Numbered from the stretch's first letter, positions 1 through 8,600 are shown. The stretch: DNA of 34,650 nt from Coriobacteriales bacterium (GCA_030529665.1 JAUMWL010000010.1:1-34650), one strand, 5' to 3'. Translations and numbers: made by a program. The notes: generated by a model from the letters alone, not told the origin.

Positions 1-99
1 GTGAAGGCTGTGGCCGACGTCGTCGTTGACGGCATCGGCGAGGACGGCGTGGCAAGGTGGCTGGAGGCGGCCCTGCGCGGCCAAGCCTATAGCCTCTAG
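1..99 (+). CDS. C-terminal end of a Cof-type HAD hydrolase (partial)
   Basis: The window opens inside a reading frame that ends with TAG at 97-99. The visible 32 residues contain VADVVVDGIGEDGVARWLEAAL, which matches the usual C-terminal tail of Cof/IIB-class HAD phosphatases (ADxVxxxxxEDGVAxxL), where the chain leaves the last Rossmann strand and ends in the final helix. The family dephosphorylates sugar phosphates or flavin-type phosphates in the cytoplasm. The catalytic aspartates lie upstream of the window, so the assignment rests only on the tail. A strong terminator follows 70 bases later. Confidence 0.5.
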   Translation: MKAVADVVVDGIGEDGVARWLEAALRGQAYSL

Positions 100-168
100 T
101 GTGGTAGATGTCGCCACCTGGGGAGCGCGCGAAGTACAAATGCTTTAACCCGTACACTAAATGGCGAG

Positions 169-206
169 AAAAAGGCCCCACCGCGTATACGCGGTGGGGC
201 CTTTTT
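169..206. terminator. Bidirectional rho-independent terminator
   Basis: A perfect 12-bp GC-rich stem (174-185 with 190-201, loop TATA) is flanked by five A on the left and five T on the right, so it can terminate transcription in both directions. It lies between the Cof hydrolase tail (plus) and the secreted-protein pseudogene (minus), which converge on it. Confidence 0.9.
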
Positions 207-242
207 GGCCGTTTGGGGCCTGGCCCCTTTCGGCCAGCTTCG

Positions 243-2223
243 CTACTTGGTCCAGGTGCCGCGAGGCACGCCGGCGTAGGTCTTGCCGCCGGAGGTGCGC
301 ACGGGACGAACCTCGACCCAGTACTTCTTGGCCTTCTTCAGGCCCTTTACCGTGGCCTTGGTCTTGCCCTTGGCAACTGCGACCTTGGCGACGACCTTGC
401 CACCCTTCTTGTAGCGGACCACCACGACGTAGCCCGCGTTGGCGTTGGCGTCGGCCTCCCACGTGGCGGTGACGGAGCCGGACTTCTTGACGCTGGCCTT
501 GACGCCGGAGACCTTGGCGAGGTAGCGGCCACACACGTTGGACCAGGCGCCCCTGGCCTTGCCGGCCACGGCGCGCACGCGGACCTGGTAGAGGCCGCCC
601 GCCTTCAGTCCGCCGACCTTCTTGGACCTCCCCTTCACGCCGGCGGATGTCAGATTCGCACCCTCCTTGATGATAATGCTTGTATTGACATTAATACCCG
701 CGGCAACCGCATTATCATGGTGTTCGAACGGCTCGATTCCGCTGGCATACAGCTTACCATCTATACAGAGACTATTGGCACTGACTCCGCCATTATAGCC
801 ACCATTGTTTCCGCCTTGTGCATTCAATACACCCGCACCGGAAATGGTCAGATTGGATCCTTCCGATAATAAGCCAATTCTCCACCCGTGTCGTTGGCAT
901 CGATAATCGCCTTTTCGCCGACGCCATCCGGACTCCCCCAGCGAGCGCCGGAGACAGCGTTCTTCACAGTGCCGGAGATGGCCCGTGTATTACCGGAGGC
1001 GATGACAGTACTGCCTTCCTTGATCGTTACAGAAATACCGGAGATCCCGTATTGTCCGCCATCTGCGGTCACGGTTCCACCGCTGATTGTAACATCATAA
1101 ACGCTAACAATGCCTTTTCCTTCATTATTATCTTCGCCTTTAGCAGTCACTGTACCGCCGCTGACTGTTAGACCACCGTTACCATAAATGCCACCAATTC
1201 CACCTGTTGCGGTCACAGTACCGCTTTTGATTTCAACTTTACCTTCCTTGGTATGGATACCATAATATTGAGCATAAACAGTCAGTGTACCTTAACCAGT
1301 GATAGTCAGGTTTCTGTTTGATTTATCCAAAATGCCGCAATTGTTACTACCATTGACTTCAATGGTATTCGTACCGGCTAATGCGATTGTAAGATCCTGG
1401 TCGGTTTCAATTGAGCCATTTTCGTCTTCTAGACTTGCATAACTGCTTTTGTCTTGATATCCGTTCAGAGTTAAGTTTTTCTTCCATCGTCATAGCTCCA
1501 GCCATCGCCGCTGAGGTTCTCGCAAGTCACCTGCATGCCACCGACCCGGAGGGGATATGGGATTGCGAATGTTTTCGTTTCGGAATCAAAGACAACGTTG
1601 CTCAGATCAAGCTTCAAAGCGGGACGAACTCCAAACAGGTTATTCACATTGTATTCATCCAAATCGCCGTTCCCGCCGTGCACGAGCTTCGCAGCATTAC
1701 CGTATTCACCGGGCGATCGCAGCCACCAATCGGTGCCTTCACCTTTCATCTTCGTCACATTCGTCTCTGATGAGCTATACCATTCTAAACTACTCAAAAG
1801 GTAAGGCACTTTACCCGTTACAGCAGGGTCGGTAACACTCACACTTGCCAGTGCATCTTTGATTCCTGCAAGTGGCTGACCCTCCCCCGTCAAGCCCTCC
1901 ACATACGTCTTGATATCAGAGTCTGCGTAAGAATTGCCTTTGCTAATATCAGAATTGAAATCTTGATTTCCGAAAGACTGCTTCGAAAGCAATGTTACAG
2001 TCCCGGCATCACTGTCATAGCCCATTACATACCAATCGTACCCTAGTACTCCGGCAATCTTGACTGTATCATCACCAGACGCAAGCTCACCAAACCCGGC
2101 ATACGTACTGGCCGGATCATAAGTCGTAGTATCCGCAAACGCCGTCAGGCTCATGCCTGGCATCAGCCCCAGCACCAGCGCGAGGCCGAGCAGGATGCCC
2201 AAAAATCGCTTCTTTGTTTTCAT
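243..2223 (-). pseudogene. Secreted surface protein (DUF6273-like / beta-helix repeats / FN3), decayed
   Basis: Three minus-strand open segments in three frames (2223-1471, about 1478-848 and about 869-243) join into one ancestral gene. It begins with a clear signal peptide (MKTKKRF, hydrophobic core, AFA cleavage site near residue 31) behind a good AAAGGAG ribosome binding site. Residues about 160-205 have the WWLRSPG ... GVRPAL signature of DUF6273-like domains. Next come GG-T-V-T-A repeats typical of right-handed beta-helix or carbohydrate-binding surface proteins, and a fibronectin type III domain that ends with GTWTK. Lesions seen: a frameshift in an A-run near 1478, an in-frame TAA at 1294-1292, and a second frameshift near 850-870. 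The first 1.5 kb is visibly more AT-rich than the FN3 part, so the gene looks mosaic. Known homologues are cell-surface or secreted adhesin-like proteins; no function can be assigned here. Sequencing error in the homopolymer cannot explain the stop codon as well. Confidence 0.75.
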
Positions 2224-2255
2224 AAGCTGTTGTCTCCTTTCTATTCGCGGCTGTT

Positions 2256-2582
2256 ATGGCCGCCGCAGAACCTTTTTGCACAACACAAAAAACCGCCGAA
2301 CCTGACGGGGGGTACATCAATCTGCTCCTCTATGACGGCACCCTTCAGGGCGTTGTGTGCATCAAGGACCCAAGCTGGAACCGAGGCGAGATGTACCTCG
2401 CTCCGCGCGAGGCTTTGGAAGAGCTGCTTGCCAGAGGTGCATGCAGCAAGCTCTGCATCTACCTCCTGCTCTGTGGCGACAAGCCCGGGCTCGTGAACCT
2501 GCGCATTTCAGAAGGCACCCTTCGCGATATCGTAAGCGGCACGGACTTCTCGCGTTTTGTCGTTGCACGGGTTCCGTACTAA
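2256..2582 (+). pseudogene. Fragment resembling the N-terminal region of GIY-YIG nuclease family proteins
   Basis: The open frame reads INLLLYDGTLQGVVCIKDPSWN, then MYLAPREALEELL and CSKLCIYLLLCGDKPG. This resembles the N-terminal segment of bacterial GIY-YIG family proteins, where a short beta-domain (IxLFLxDGxPxGxRxxxxxNWxG, PRxxLxEL) precedes GVYLLLGxD and the GIY-YIG core. The nuclease core (the YIG strand with its Arg and Glu) is absent. The frame stops at 2580-2582 after an unrelated-looking tail, and the ATG at 2256 has no good ribosome binding site. I read it as a truncated remnant starting close to the secreted-protein gene, not a working enzyme. It could also be a chance open frame. 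Confidence 0.35.
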
Positions 2583-2942
2583 ACATCCCCGGCTATGAGG
2601 GGGATGTCTAGTTGCGGGGCTTTTCCCCGTACCGAGCGAGCGCCTCGGTGGCTCGCGATTACAGCGCGCGTGCCCGCACGGCGCGTCGCCTATAGGAAAA
2701 TAGTGTACTTTTAATTATTCGCAAATATTATAACCCCAGTTGCTGACCTCTCTTTCAGAAAACTAATGCGCACTGCATAAAATACGCAGTGCGCATTAGT
2801 TTTCTGAAAGGTAATCCATCATCAGGCATTATAATGTTTAAGCAAATTCTTTTGTACACTAATCCAGACCAGCTATCGCAAAGGTGACTCAAACAACGCC
2901 GAGCATTAATGGCAGAAGCATATCCAAGTGCGCACAGCTCCG
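2583..2942. other. Intergenic stretch without a gene
   Basis: This is AT-richer than its surroundings. It carries a small CGGGG/CCCCG hairpin near 2616-2630 and the long perfect inverted repeat listed separately. I see no start codon with a ribosome binding site on either strand that opens a plausible gene. Confidence 0.6.
2752..2810. repeat. Perfect 25-bp inverted repeat with 9-base loop
   Basis: The 25 bases at 2752-2776 are repeated exactly in reverse complement at 2786-2810, separated by ATAAAATAC. The stem begins CTTTCAGAAAAC and its inner end is GCGCACTGC. No T-run follows on either side, so it is not a standard intrinsic terminator. It could be a small non-autonomous mobile element, a pair of insertion-sequence ends left after excision, or a stable RNA hairpin downstream of the rhomboid gene. 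Confidence 0.85.
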
Positions 2943-3548
2943 CTAGAGCATGCCGTAGCCGGAGGTGCCCTTATCCCGTGCGGGAAGCAAGAACCCAACG
3001 GCAGCGCCCACCACGCCGCCGGCGATATGGCCGAGGTAGCTGATGTTGCCGCCCACAAAGAGCGCGCCATAAAGTTGCTGGGTCAGGTAGAACACCGCCA
3101 CGAGTATAAACGTAAGCGGCACCTCGCCATCGTGCAGCCCAGCGAACGAGGACAGCAGCATAAAGGTGAACACCACGCCGCTGGCGCCAACCACCCCCGC
3201 GTGCAGCAGGACGAGGTTCGCTAAGCTGCCGGCGAGCGCGCTTGCGAGCATGATGCACATGAGCCTGCCGGAGCCGTACTTCTCCTCCAGCAGCGGCCCC
3301 AGTATGAGTATGTAGCCCATGTTGGCAAACAGATGCTCCCAGCCCGCATGACCAAAGATGTACGTGACGAGGCAAAGATAAGAGAGCGGGTCGCCAGGCC
3401 AAAACGCGCCTGCAGAGAAGAACGCGGCGGTGAAGGCCCCTCCCGTAAGAGTGCTGACGGCCTGCACGGCAACGCATGCAATCACGAAGCTCAACGTGAC
3501 GGGCGAGTTGAAGGTTATCTTTGGCAGTCGGCGCCTGGTCGTTTGCAT
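2943..3548 (-). CDS. Rhomboid family intramembrane serine protease
   Basis: This 201-residue multi-pass membrane protein would cleave transmembrane substrates within the lipid bilayer. The rhomboid hallmarks are present: the GASG motif holding the catalytic serine (VVGASGVVF), the C-terminal histidine in GHIAGG, and the HLFANM segment with HxxxN that lines the active site. About six hydrophobic segments are visible. I chose the ATG at 3548 because GGAG lies eight bases upstream; a TTG at 3578 extends the frame by ten residues but lacks a site. The gene follows the HAD hydrolase by 60 bases on the same strand with no terminator seen, so the two may be co-transcribed. The substrate is unknown. 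Confidence 0.9.
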   Translation of the reverse strand: MQTTRRRLPKITFNSPVTLSFVIACVAVQAVSTLTGGAFTAAFFSAGAFWPGDPLSYLCLVTYIFGHAGWEHLFANMGYILILGPLLEEKYGSGRLMCIMLASALAGSLANLVLLHAGVVGASGVVFTFMLLSSFAGLHDGEVPLTFILVAVFYLTQQLYGALFVGGNISYLGHIAGGVVGAAVGFLLPARDKGTSGYGML

Positions 3549-3608
3549 CAGTCGCTCCAATCTTCGTTCGAGCCCCAAAACAGTATGGCACCATGGTGAG
3601 AGCGCCTC

Positions 3609-4463
3609 TTAGCGCATGAACGCCGGGAGTATGTCCTCGGTCCCCCGTTCGTTGCAAAGACGCGCCGCCTCGGCAATTTGCTCTAGCGCGATGGCAACAC
3701 CGTCCTCGGCCGAAGCTCCCACGTGCCAGCGGGCAATGGACTTTGCGTTCTTATTGGCATTGGCAACCGCACAGGAGTTGGGGATGTACGAAAGCATCGT
3801 CAGGTCGTTGTCGGCATCACCAAAGACGCAGACCTCTTCGGGCGATAGCCGAAGGGTCTTCACGAGCTCCTTAACGCCCTCGACCTTTGTCCAACCCTTA
3901 ATCGAGACGTCCATCCAATTGACGACCGTGTTCGGGAAGGAGAATTTGGGGAACCGTGCCTCAAGCTCCCCCTGCAGGTGATCGACGATGTCTTGGCCGC
4001 CCATGCAAATAATGCCAGCCTTGGCAACGGGATACGTTGGCAGCTCGTCGTGGTGCATGCCACCCGCCATGAACGCACGGTCATACATGGACCCCATTTC
4101 CTCGCGTGTCATACCCACCCAATCGCCCAGGCCATCCGAACGATACGTAATGAATGCGCATCCCGGCAGGGTTTGCACGTAGCGGGCCGCTTGCTTCAAG
4201 GGCTCGTCATCGAGGTTTCGCTCGAAGACCAGCGACCTCAGATAGTAGACCTTTTGGCCGTTGACGCATACCGCCGTGTTGTAGCAGCTCCTGTCGCCCC
4301 CAAAGAAGCTTGCGAGCTCCGCGCGATCACGACCCGTTGTGGGGCCAAAGTCCACGCCCTGCTCCTGACAGGCATGTATGGCATCGACAGTCCGCTGGGA
4401 GACGCGTTCCCTGCCAAAGGGAACGAGCGTGTTGTCCATGTCGGAAAGAACTAGCTTGATCAT
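3609..4463 (-). CDS. Cof-type HAD-IIB family hydrolase
   Basis: This 284-residue cytoplasmic phosphatase of the haloacid dehalogenase superfamily has motif I as SDMDNTL at the N-terminus (nucleophile and acid/base aspartates). Motif II is PTTGRDRAEL, the motif III lysine lies in the SIKGWTKVEGV stretch, and motif IV is FGDADNDLTML. The IIB cap lies between motifs II and III. Family members dephosphorylate sugar phosphates or cofactor phosphates; the sequence does not reveal the substrate. The start is the ATG at 4463 with AGGAGG six bases upstream; the 11-residue upstream extension is not needed. Upstream of the start is a short intergenic region with a small CGGTAT/ATACCG hairpin near 4541-4558. 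Confidence 0.9.
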   Translation of the reverse strand: MIKLVLSDMDNTLVPFGRERVSQRTVDAIHACQEQGVDFGPTTGRDRAELASFFGGDRSCYNTAVCVNGQKVYYLRSLVFERNLDDEPLKQAARYVQTLPGCAFITYRSDGLGDWVGMTREEMGSMYDRAFMAGGMHHDELPTYPVAKAGIICMGGQDIVDHLQGELEARFPKFSFPNTVVNWMDVSIKGWTKVEGVKELVKTLRLSPEEVCVFGDADNDLTMLSYIPNSCAVANANKNAKSIARWHVGASAEDGVAIALEQIAEAARLCNERGTEDILPAFMR

Positions 4464-4609
4464 AAGATCCTCCTGACGTTGCTTATCACAACTCAATCGT
4501 AGCAGGTTCCCGCGCCACGCGCTTGTGTAAGAAGGGACATATGCGGTATCGAGTATACCGTGGCTTCATAACGTTGACCGAGGAGGACGCATCTCCGACT
4601 AGCCAAGAC

Positions 4610-5347
4610 TCATCCACTATGTCTGCTGGCCCCTTGCTCGACCTCGGCGATCTCTCTTTGCGAAGTCTCCTTCAGCGAGTACGTATCGAAGGCCGGCGTT
4701 GACGGCAGCTGTATCTCGATGCGGCTGATCGTGTGCATCACGGCCCGGCCGCGGAGCATGGACAGGTCGAATACGTGCCCTCCCCTCATTCGGTCCCCCG
4801 AGAGGAAATGCACGTGCCAGCCGGGAGCATTGATGCCGTCCATGTAATCCGGGTGGTAGACGCACACGAGCGTGCCATCCAGCTTCTCGAATACGAATTC
4901 CCGTTGCGTTTGGGCAAGCATGTCCTTCAGGGTGATGTGATCTGCCCGGTACGCCGATTCCGAACGTGCGGACACGCTATCGAAGGTGCCGCTCACCGTC
5001 GCGATATGCATGCTGTTCAAAGCGAACGCGTCATCGATCTTGCAGGTGAGCTCGTGCTTGAGGGCATCGAGGTCAAGCGGTCCTTCCAACTCGAATGCAG
5101 TGCCGCCCGCTACCGAAGCGGCTGAGGCGAACGGCACACCGACGTCCGGCGCAGGCCTTACGACGGAACCATCCTGGCAGGCGCGGTAGCAAACACCGTC
5201 AAGCAGGATCATCTCGCCGTCCACGCCATCGAAGGTTCCCAGCCCCACGTCGCCTAGGCTCTCGAGCTCTTTAACGGAAATCACACCACGCGTGTATCCC
5301 GCCACGAGAGCGTGTAGCGTCGACACCTGAAACATCTTGTTGACCAT
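4610..5347 (-). CDS. budA: Alpha-acetolactate decarboxylase
   Basis: This cytoplasmic enzyme converts (S)-2-acetolactate to (R)-acetoin and CO2, diverting pyruvate-derived acetolactate from valine synthesis to neutral fermentation products. The 245 residues match the usual family length of about 235-260. The zinc site is visible as HVHFLSGDRMRGGHV (two His of HxH and the later His). Other conserved parts are YQxS-like MFQVSTLHALVAGYTRG at the N-terminus, GLGTFDGVDGEMILLDG, and the PGWHVHF strand preceded by the acidic stretch in GTFDSVSARSES. I chose the ATG at 5347 (GGAG nine bases upstream) over 5368. No acetolactate synthase lies beside it, so it probably works with a synthase elsewhere. 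Confidence 0.95.
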   Translation of the reverse strand: MVNKMFQVSTLHALVAGYTRGVISVKELESLGDVGLGTFDGVDGEMILLDGVCYRACQDGSVVRPAPDVGVPFASAASVAGGTAFELEGPLDLDALKHELTCKIDDAFALNSMHIATVSGTFDSVSARSESAYRADHITLKDMLAQTQREFVFEKLDGTLVCVYHPDYMDGINAPGWHVHFLSGDRMRGGHVFDLSMLRGRAVMHTISRIEIQLPSTPAFDTYSLKETSQREIAEVEQGASRHSG

Positions 5348-5576
5348 GTTTCGCTCCTTGACTCCCAAAGCGATTCGAGCTGCCTCTCTTCTTGCTGTAT
5401 GCGTATTGTACCTGTTACTTCCGATTGATTCTTATACTAACCGCGGGAATACCATGCTGCTGACGGCTGTGCTGGGCAGAAGTGAGCGCTGGACGTTGGG
5501 GAGCTTGTTGAGGCCGGAATCGTGGCGTGAGTCATAGCTGACATGCAGGTTTAAACGCAGCGCCCCTTGCATCTGC

Positions 5577-6824
5577 CTATGTTGTCTGTTGCTTAATGCC
5601 AAGCAGATCAAGCGCTTTGCGCGTTAGGACGAATCTCAACGGGCTTCTCGTGACTGGCTCGATGAGGCTCTTCTCCTCGAGAAGCCTAGAGTACTTTCTC
5701 GCTGTACCGACGGAGCAATCCAAGTAGTCAGCAAGTTCGGCAAGTCGCACGCTGGGCACTGATGCAAAAAGATGAACCTGAGAAAACAGATACAACAACG
5801 AACTTTCCTGATCACATATACCCAAGCCGCGTTGCGCTGAATTGAGGCAGCTTGCAGCAGCGTCAAGCTGCAACTTCTTTTCCCGAAGGCTGGAATCCAA
5901 CTCCTCCTGGGCTTGCCTCACGAGCTCGAGCATGCTTATGACAAAAAAGGTAAGCTCTCCGTACATCAGGGGGTGCTCCGCCCGTTTGAAAGCACGATAG
6001 TAGGTATCCTTGTTCTCGAATATGATGCGCGACAACGAAAGGGAGGTGAGAAGTGATAGTGGTTCGCTCAGCCAAAGAGCGAGCAGGTACCGTCCCGTTC
6101 TTCCGTTTCCATCGTAAAACGGATGAATGTACTCAAACACGAAGTGGCCGATTATGGAGCTGTATATCTGCGGCACTTCATCAGAGTTCACGATCTCGAG
6201 CATGCGCTGAACGGCATCTGTTATGCGACTTTCCGGATGGAGTCCAGTGTGCACCTCAATCCCGGATTCGTTGTAAATGGCCACCTCCCTACGACGAAAG
6301 ATCTTGCCGTCCGGCGCGTCTTCTCCCAGTTCTTCCCCTCTCATCACCTGGTCATAGATCGAGCGAATCTCTTCGGGGGTTGTGGGAACGATGCCGTTTG
6401 GCTCGGTTAAGTTCAGGTATAGTTTTACGAGCTCGGCGAATCGCTTTGCCTTTAACGACTCCGCACTCTCGCGGTGCATTTCCAAGACATCGTTGATCTG
6501 CTGTCTTGTACTATGCACACCCTCAAGCTCGTTTGTGCTGACGACTTCCTTAATGATCAGATCTCGGATGAGCGCCCCCGTGGCTACTGGTGGCAGGTCG
6601 CTGGCAAGCTTCGAAATGACCCTTTCGAAGCGAAGGACGCTCTCTGACAGTACCGAGAGCTCTCGGGGGACGGCCATGAATAGCTCGCCGCTGTCCGTGA
6701 CGATGCCTGTCCGAAAGGCCGAGTCGGCGTTGCGCCTCTCATCGGCAAGCGCTGCGTACTTAGTGAATCTCTCGTTCGACCTATCTGCATGGAATAGGGC
6801 TTTAAGCGTTCTGTATGGCAACAA
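5577..6824 (-). CDS. Fic family protein with N-terminal inhibitory motif and C-terminal winged helix
   Basis: This 415-residue Fic protein would typically transfer AMP from ATP to a hydroxyl on a target protein. The catalytic motif HPFYDGNGRTGR starts at His234 with every key residue intact. An inhibitory helix STNELEG at residues 96-102 matches the (S/T)xxxE(G/N) rule, with Glu101 expected to block ATP productive binding, so this is a class II (self-inhibited) Fic protein. Residues about 355-410 look like a winged helix-turn-helix (LAELADYLDCSVGTARKYSRLLEEKSLI). Translation starts at TTG 6824 or TTG 6821 behind GGGAG. A near-perfect palindrome overlaps its promoter (6867-6898), which fits autoregulation by the DNA-binding tail. 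No antitoxin-like gene adjoins it. Confidence 0.92.
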   Translation of the reverse strand: MLPYRTLKALFHADRSNERFTKYAALADERRNADSAFRTGIVTDSGELFMAVPRELSVLSESVLRFERVISKLASDLPPVATGALIRDLIIKEVVSTNELEGVHSTRQQINDVLEMHRESAESLKAKRFAELVKLYLNLTEPNGIVPTTPEEIRSIYDQVMRGEELGEDAPDGKIFRRREVAIYNESGIEVHTGLHPESRITDAVQRMLEIVNSDEVPQIYSSIIGHFVFEYIHPFYDGNGRTGRYLLALWLSEPLSLLTSLSLSRIIFENKDTYYRAFKRAEHPLMYGELTFFVISMLELVRQAQEELDSSLREKKLQLDAAASCLNSAQRGLGICDQESSLLYLFSQVHLFASVPSVRLAELADYLDCSVGTARKYSRLLEEKSLIEPVTRSPLRFVLTRKALDLLGIKQQTT

Positions 6825-6866
6825 ATTCTCCCACTCTTATCAATTTACCCTCAAGCATGTTTAGTG

Positions 6867-6898
6867 AGTTTAGCAAATTTTTCGAATTTTGCAAAACT
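6867..6898 (-). promoter_or_regulatory. Fic promoter embedded in an 11-bp inverted repeat (candidate operator)
   Basis: Arms 6867-6877 and 6888-6898 are reverse complements with one mismatch in eleven, separated by ten A/T-rich bases. Read on the minus strand, TTGCAA (6894-6889) and TAAACT (6872-6867) form a -35/-10 pair with 16-base spacing that lies inside the two arms. A protein bound to the palindrome would block the promoter. It lies 43 bases upstream of the Fic start. Confidence 0.5.
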
Positions 6899-6967
6899 GA
6901 CTGACCTTATACGATGCGTGATTGACAAAAAGTGGTTACTGTTCGCGGGTCGGCCAGAAGCGATAGG

Positions 6968-7837
6968 TCAGGACAAGGTGTCCGGCATGGCCTTCGGACG
7001 GCCGAAGATGGCGCTCGCCTCCGCGAACACGTCCTTCCCGGCGACCCTCACGTTGTCCACCGTGGCTATGCCGTCGCAGACGTAGCCCAGGTTGTCGAAG
7101 CTGCGGAAGGCCATGCTCGCGTGCTGTCGCCTCTTGAAGACGCGCGCCTTGCGCTCGCACAGCGAGTTGTCGGGCCCGACGCGCAGGTCGTGGAGGAACA
7201 GCAGGTGGGCGTCGCGGTAGTCGCGCATGCGCCTGAAGAGGTTGTAGCCGTCGCGGTAGTACTTGGCGGGAGGGTGCTCCGCGTACTCGCGCTCCGCCAG
7301 CGCGATGACCTCGTCGTAGCGCGCCTCCATGGCCGCCACCTCTTCGGGGTCGGGCGGGTCGCCCGGCGGAATCGAGTTGCGCCAGTGGACCATCGACCTC
7401 ACGTGCTCGAGCATCTGCCGGTTCCACGTGAGGCGCGGCTCGTTCTGGACGCTGCCGACGAGGTGGCGTATGGCGTGCTGCAGGCACTCCTGGTGCGAGG
7501 CGCCGTAGGAGTAGAAGGTCACGTCGTGGTCGTGGGAGACGCAGCCGACGTAGGTCTCCAGCGGCGTGCCCCTGACGCCCTCGTGTCCCTTGTGCTCGCG
7601 CGCGTACATCGCCGTGGCCTCCCCGTTGGCCAGTATCAGCACCTGGCGCTGCTCACCGCCCACGTTGGCGGAGGTGAAGTCGGCGTGCATCACCGGCGAG
7701 GACATCAGCGCCGCCAGCGCCGCCCGCCGCTCGGGGGCCGACTTATCGGAGAACTCCCTGGCCAGGCCGCACACCATCCCCACCGACATGTCGAGCGCGC
7801 CGCCGCTGGCCTCGCGCAGGAACGTCGAGGCCTTGGC
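6968..7837 (-). mobile_element. IS66 family transposase, N-terminally truncated fragment
   Basis: About 290 residues of the DDE catalytic region and C-terminus of an IS66-type transposase remain. They include HADFT (first Asp), AREHKGHEGV, GCVSHDHDVTFYSYG (second Asp), ECLQHAIRHL, YYRDGYNLFRRM, HLLFLHD and NSLCERKARVFKRRQ (the Glu), then FAEASAIFGRP. Full IS66 transposases are about 500 residues, so the N-terminal half (zinc finger and leucine-zipper-like parts) is gone. The frame runs upstream past the first Met to about 7837, where it abuts the truncated ATPase gene. I could not find terminal inverted repeats or the accessory orf1/orf2 genes, so this copy cannot move on its own. Confidence 0.88.
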
Positions 7838-8255
7838 GCCCGGTCAGGTTGGTCATGAGCTCTCCGGAGAGCAGATAGGAGTTCGACCCCGCGAGAAAGA
7901 CGGAGAAGGAGCCGTCCGCGCGGTACGCGTTCACGACCTCCTCGTAGCCCTCGACGCGCTGGACCTCGTCGACGAAGAGGTAGGTTACCTCACCCGCGTC
8001 CTCCGGGAGCCGCGACTCGATGGCGGCCTCCAGCTGGTCGTGCGTGCGGACGGACCTGAGGCCCCGCCTCTCGAGGTCGAGGTACACGATGCGCTCCCCG
8101 CCGATCCCGCGCTTGCGGAGCTCGTCGGCCACCGTCTCCATGAGGCACGACTTGCCGCAGCGCCGGATTCCCGTCACCACCTTGACGATTCCCGTGTCGT
8201 CGACGAACGGCCTGATCTTCTTGAGGTACCTCTCCCTACGATAATGCCTTGTCAT
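7838..8255 (-). pseudogene. AAA_14/DUF4143-type ATPase, 3' end replaced by IS66 sequence
   Basis: The first about 140 residues are a normal start of an ATP-binding protein of the AAA_14/DUF4143 family. Walker A is GIRRCGKS, Walker B is YLFVDEVQ, and the sensor region is FLAGSNSYLLSGEL followed by LTGR. In intact relatives LTGR leads into the rest of the AAA fold and then a DUF4143 domain of some 250 residues. Here homology stops at LTGR and the downstream DNA codes for IS66 transposase in another frame; the ATPase frame runs on as nonsense to 7743. The family is often found as mobile, chromosomally scattered genes of uncertain function. The start is the ATG at 8255. Upstream, 8256-8480 holds no gene that I can support. 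Confidence 0.8.
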
Positions 8256-8481
8256 AGGACCATCCCTCCATCGTGTTATTCCACGATTTAGAGAAGCAAA
8301 GTTGTTTCAAATGATAAATTGCCACCCTAACATGAGCTTTTACGCCATTCTTGCATCAACGAATTCACAGGTCTCGTGCCAGCCAGCTCGCCGTTCGCCG
8401 ATTCGCCGCCTCGGGCGTGAGAGCTGCTCAGGTCGTCGGTACTCTTTTGGACCCGTTTTGGGAATCGGCTGGACTGCGCAT

Positions 8482-8507
8482 AAAAACAGCCGCTCTACCA
8501 GCGGCTG
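8482..8507 (-). terminator. Intrinsic terminator of the TPP riboswitch-like leader
   Basis: On the minus strand an 8-bp stem (8507-8500 with 8494-8487, loop of five) is followed directly by five T (8486-8482). It sits at the end of the riboswitch-like element. Its 5' arm is the same sequence that could pair with the 5' end of the element to make P1. Confidence 0.8.
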
Positions 8508-8600
8508 AAATACATAGTCGGGTAATGCTCATTACCCAGATCAGGTTCTCGGGTCAGGGCCGCGCTGGACCACCTCTCAGCCGGCGTGCTGCCTCCGCTG
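8499..8600 (-). promoter_or_regulatory. TPP (THI-box) riboswitch-like element
   Basis: On the minus strand the conserved THI-box parts appear in order: GGAGGC near 8596-8591, GGCTGAGAGG at 8583-8574, and GAACCTGATCTGGGTAAT at about 8549-8531. A 6-bp P1 can form between CAGCGG (8600-8595) and CCGCTG (8504-8499). The usual GCGnAGGGA that closes the thiamine pyrophosphate pocket is not recognisable. Instead GGGTAAT pairs with ATTACCC directly after it, so the 3' half is diverged. The known role of the class is to sense TPP and control thiamine synthesis or transport genes. No such gene follows: downstream lie 225 bases without a gene and then the broken ATPase. Confidence 0.65.

Noticed and set aside
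6925-6968. IS66 terminal inverted repeat beyond the transposase stop
   Set aside because: A GTAA-type end is not present in the right direction and no matching second end or target duplication is visible.
6932-7858. A long open frame on the plus strand opposite the IS66 fragment
   Set aside because: It is an Arg/Val/Gly-rich shadow of the GC-rich transposase gene, which has clear DDE motifs on the minus strand.
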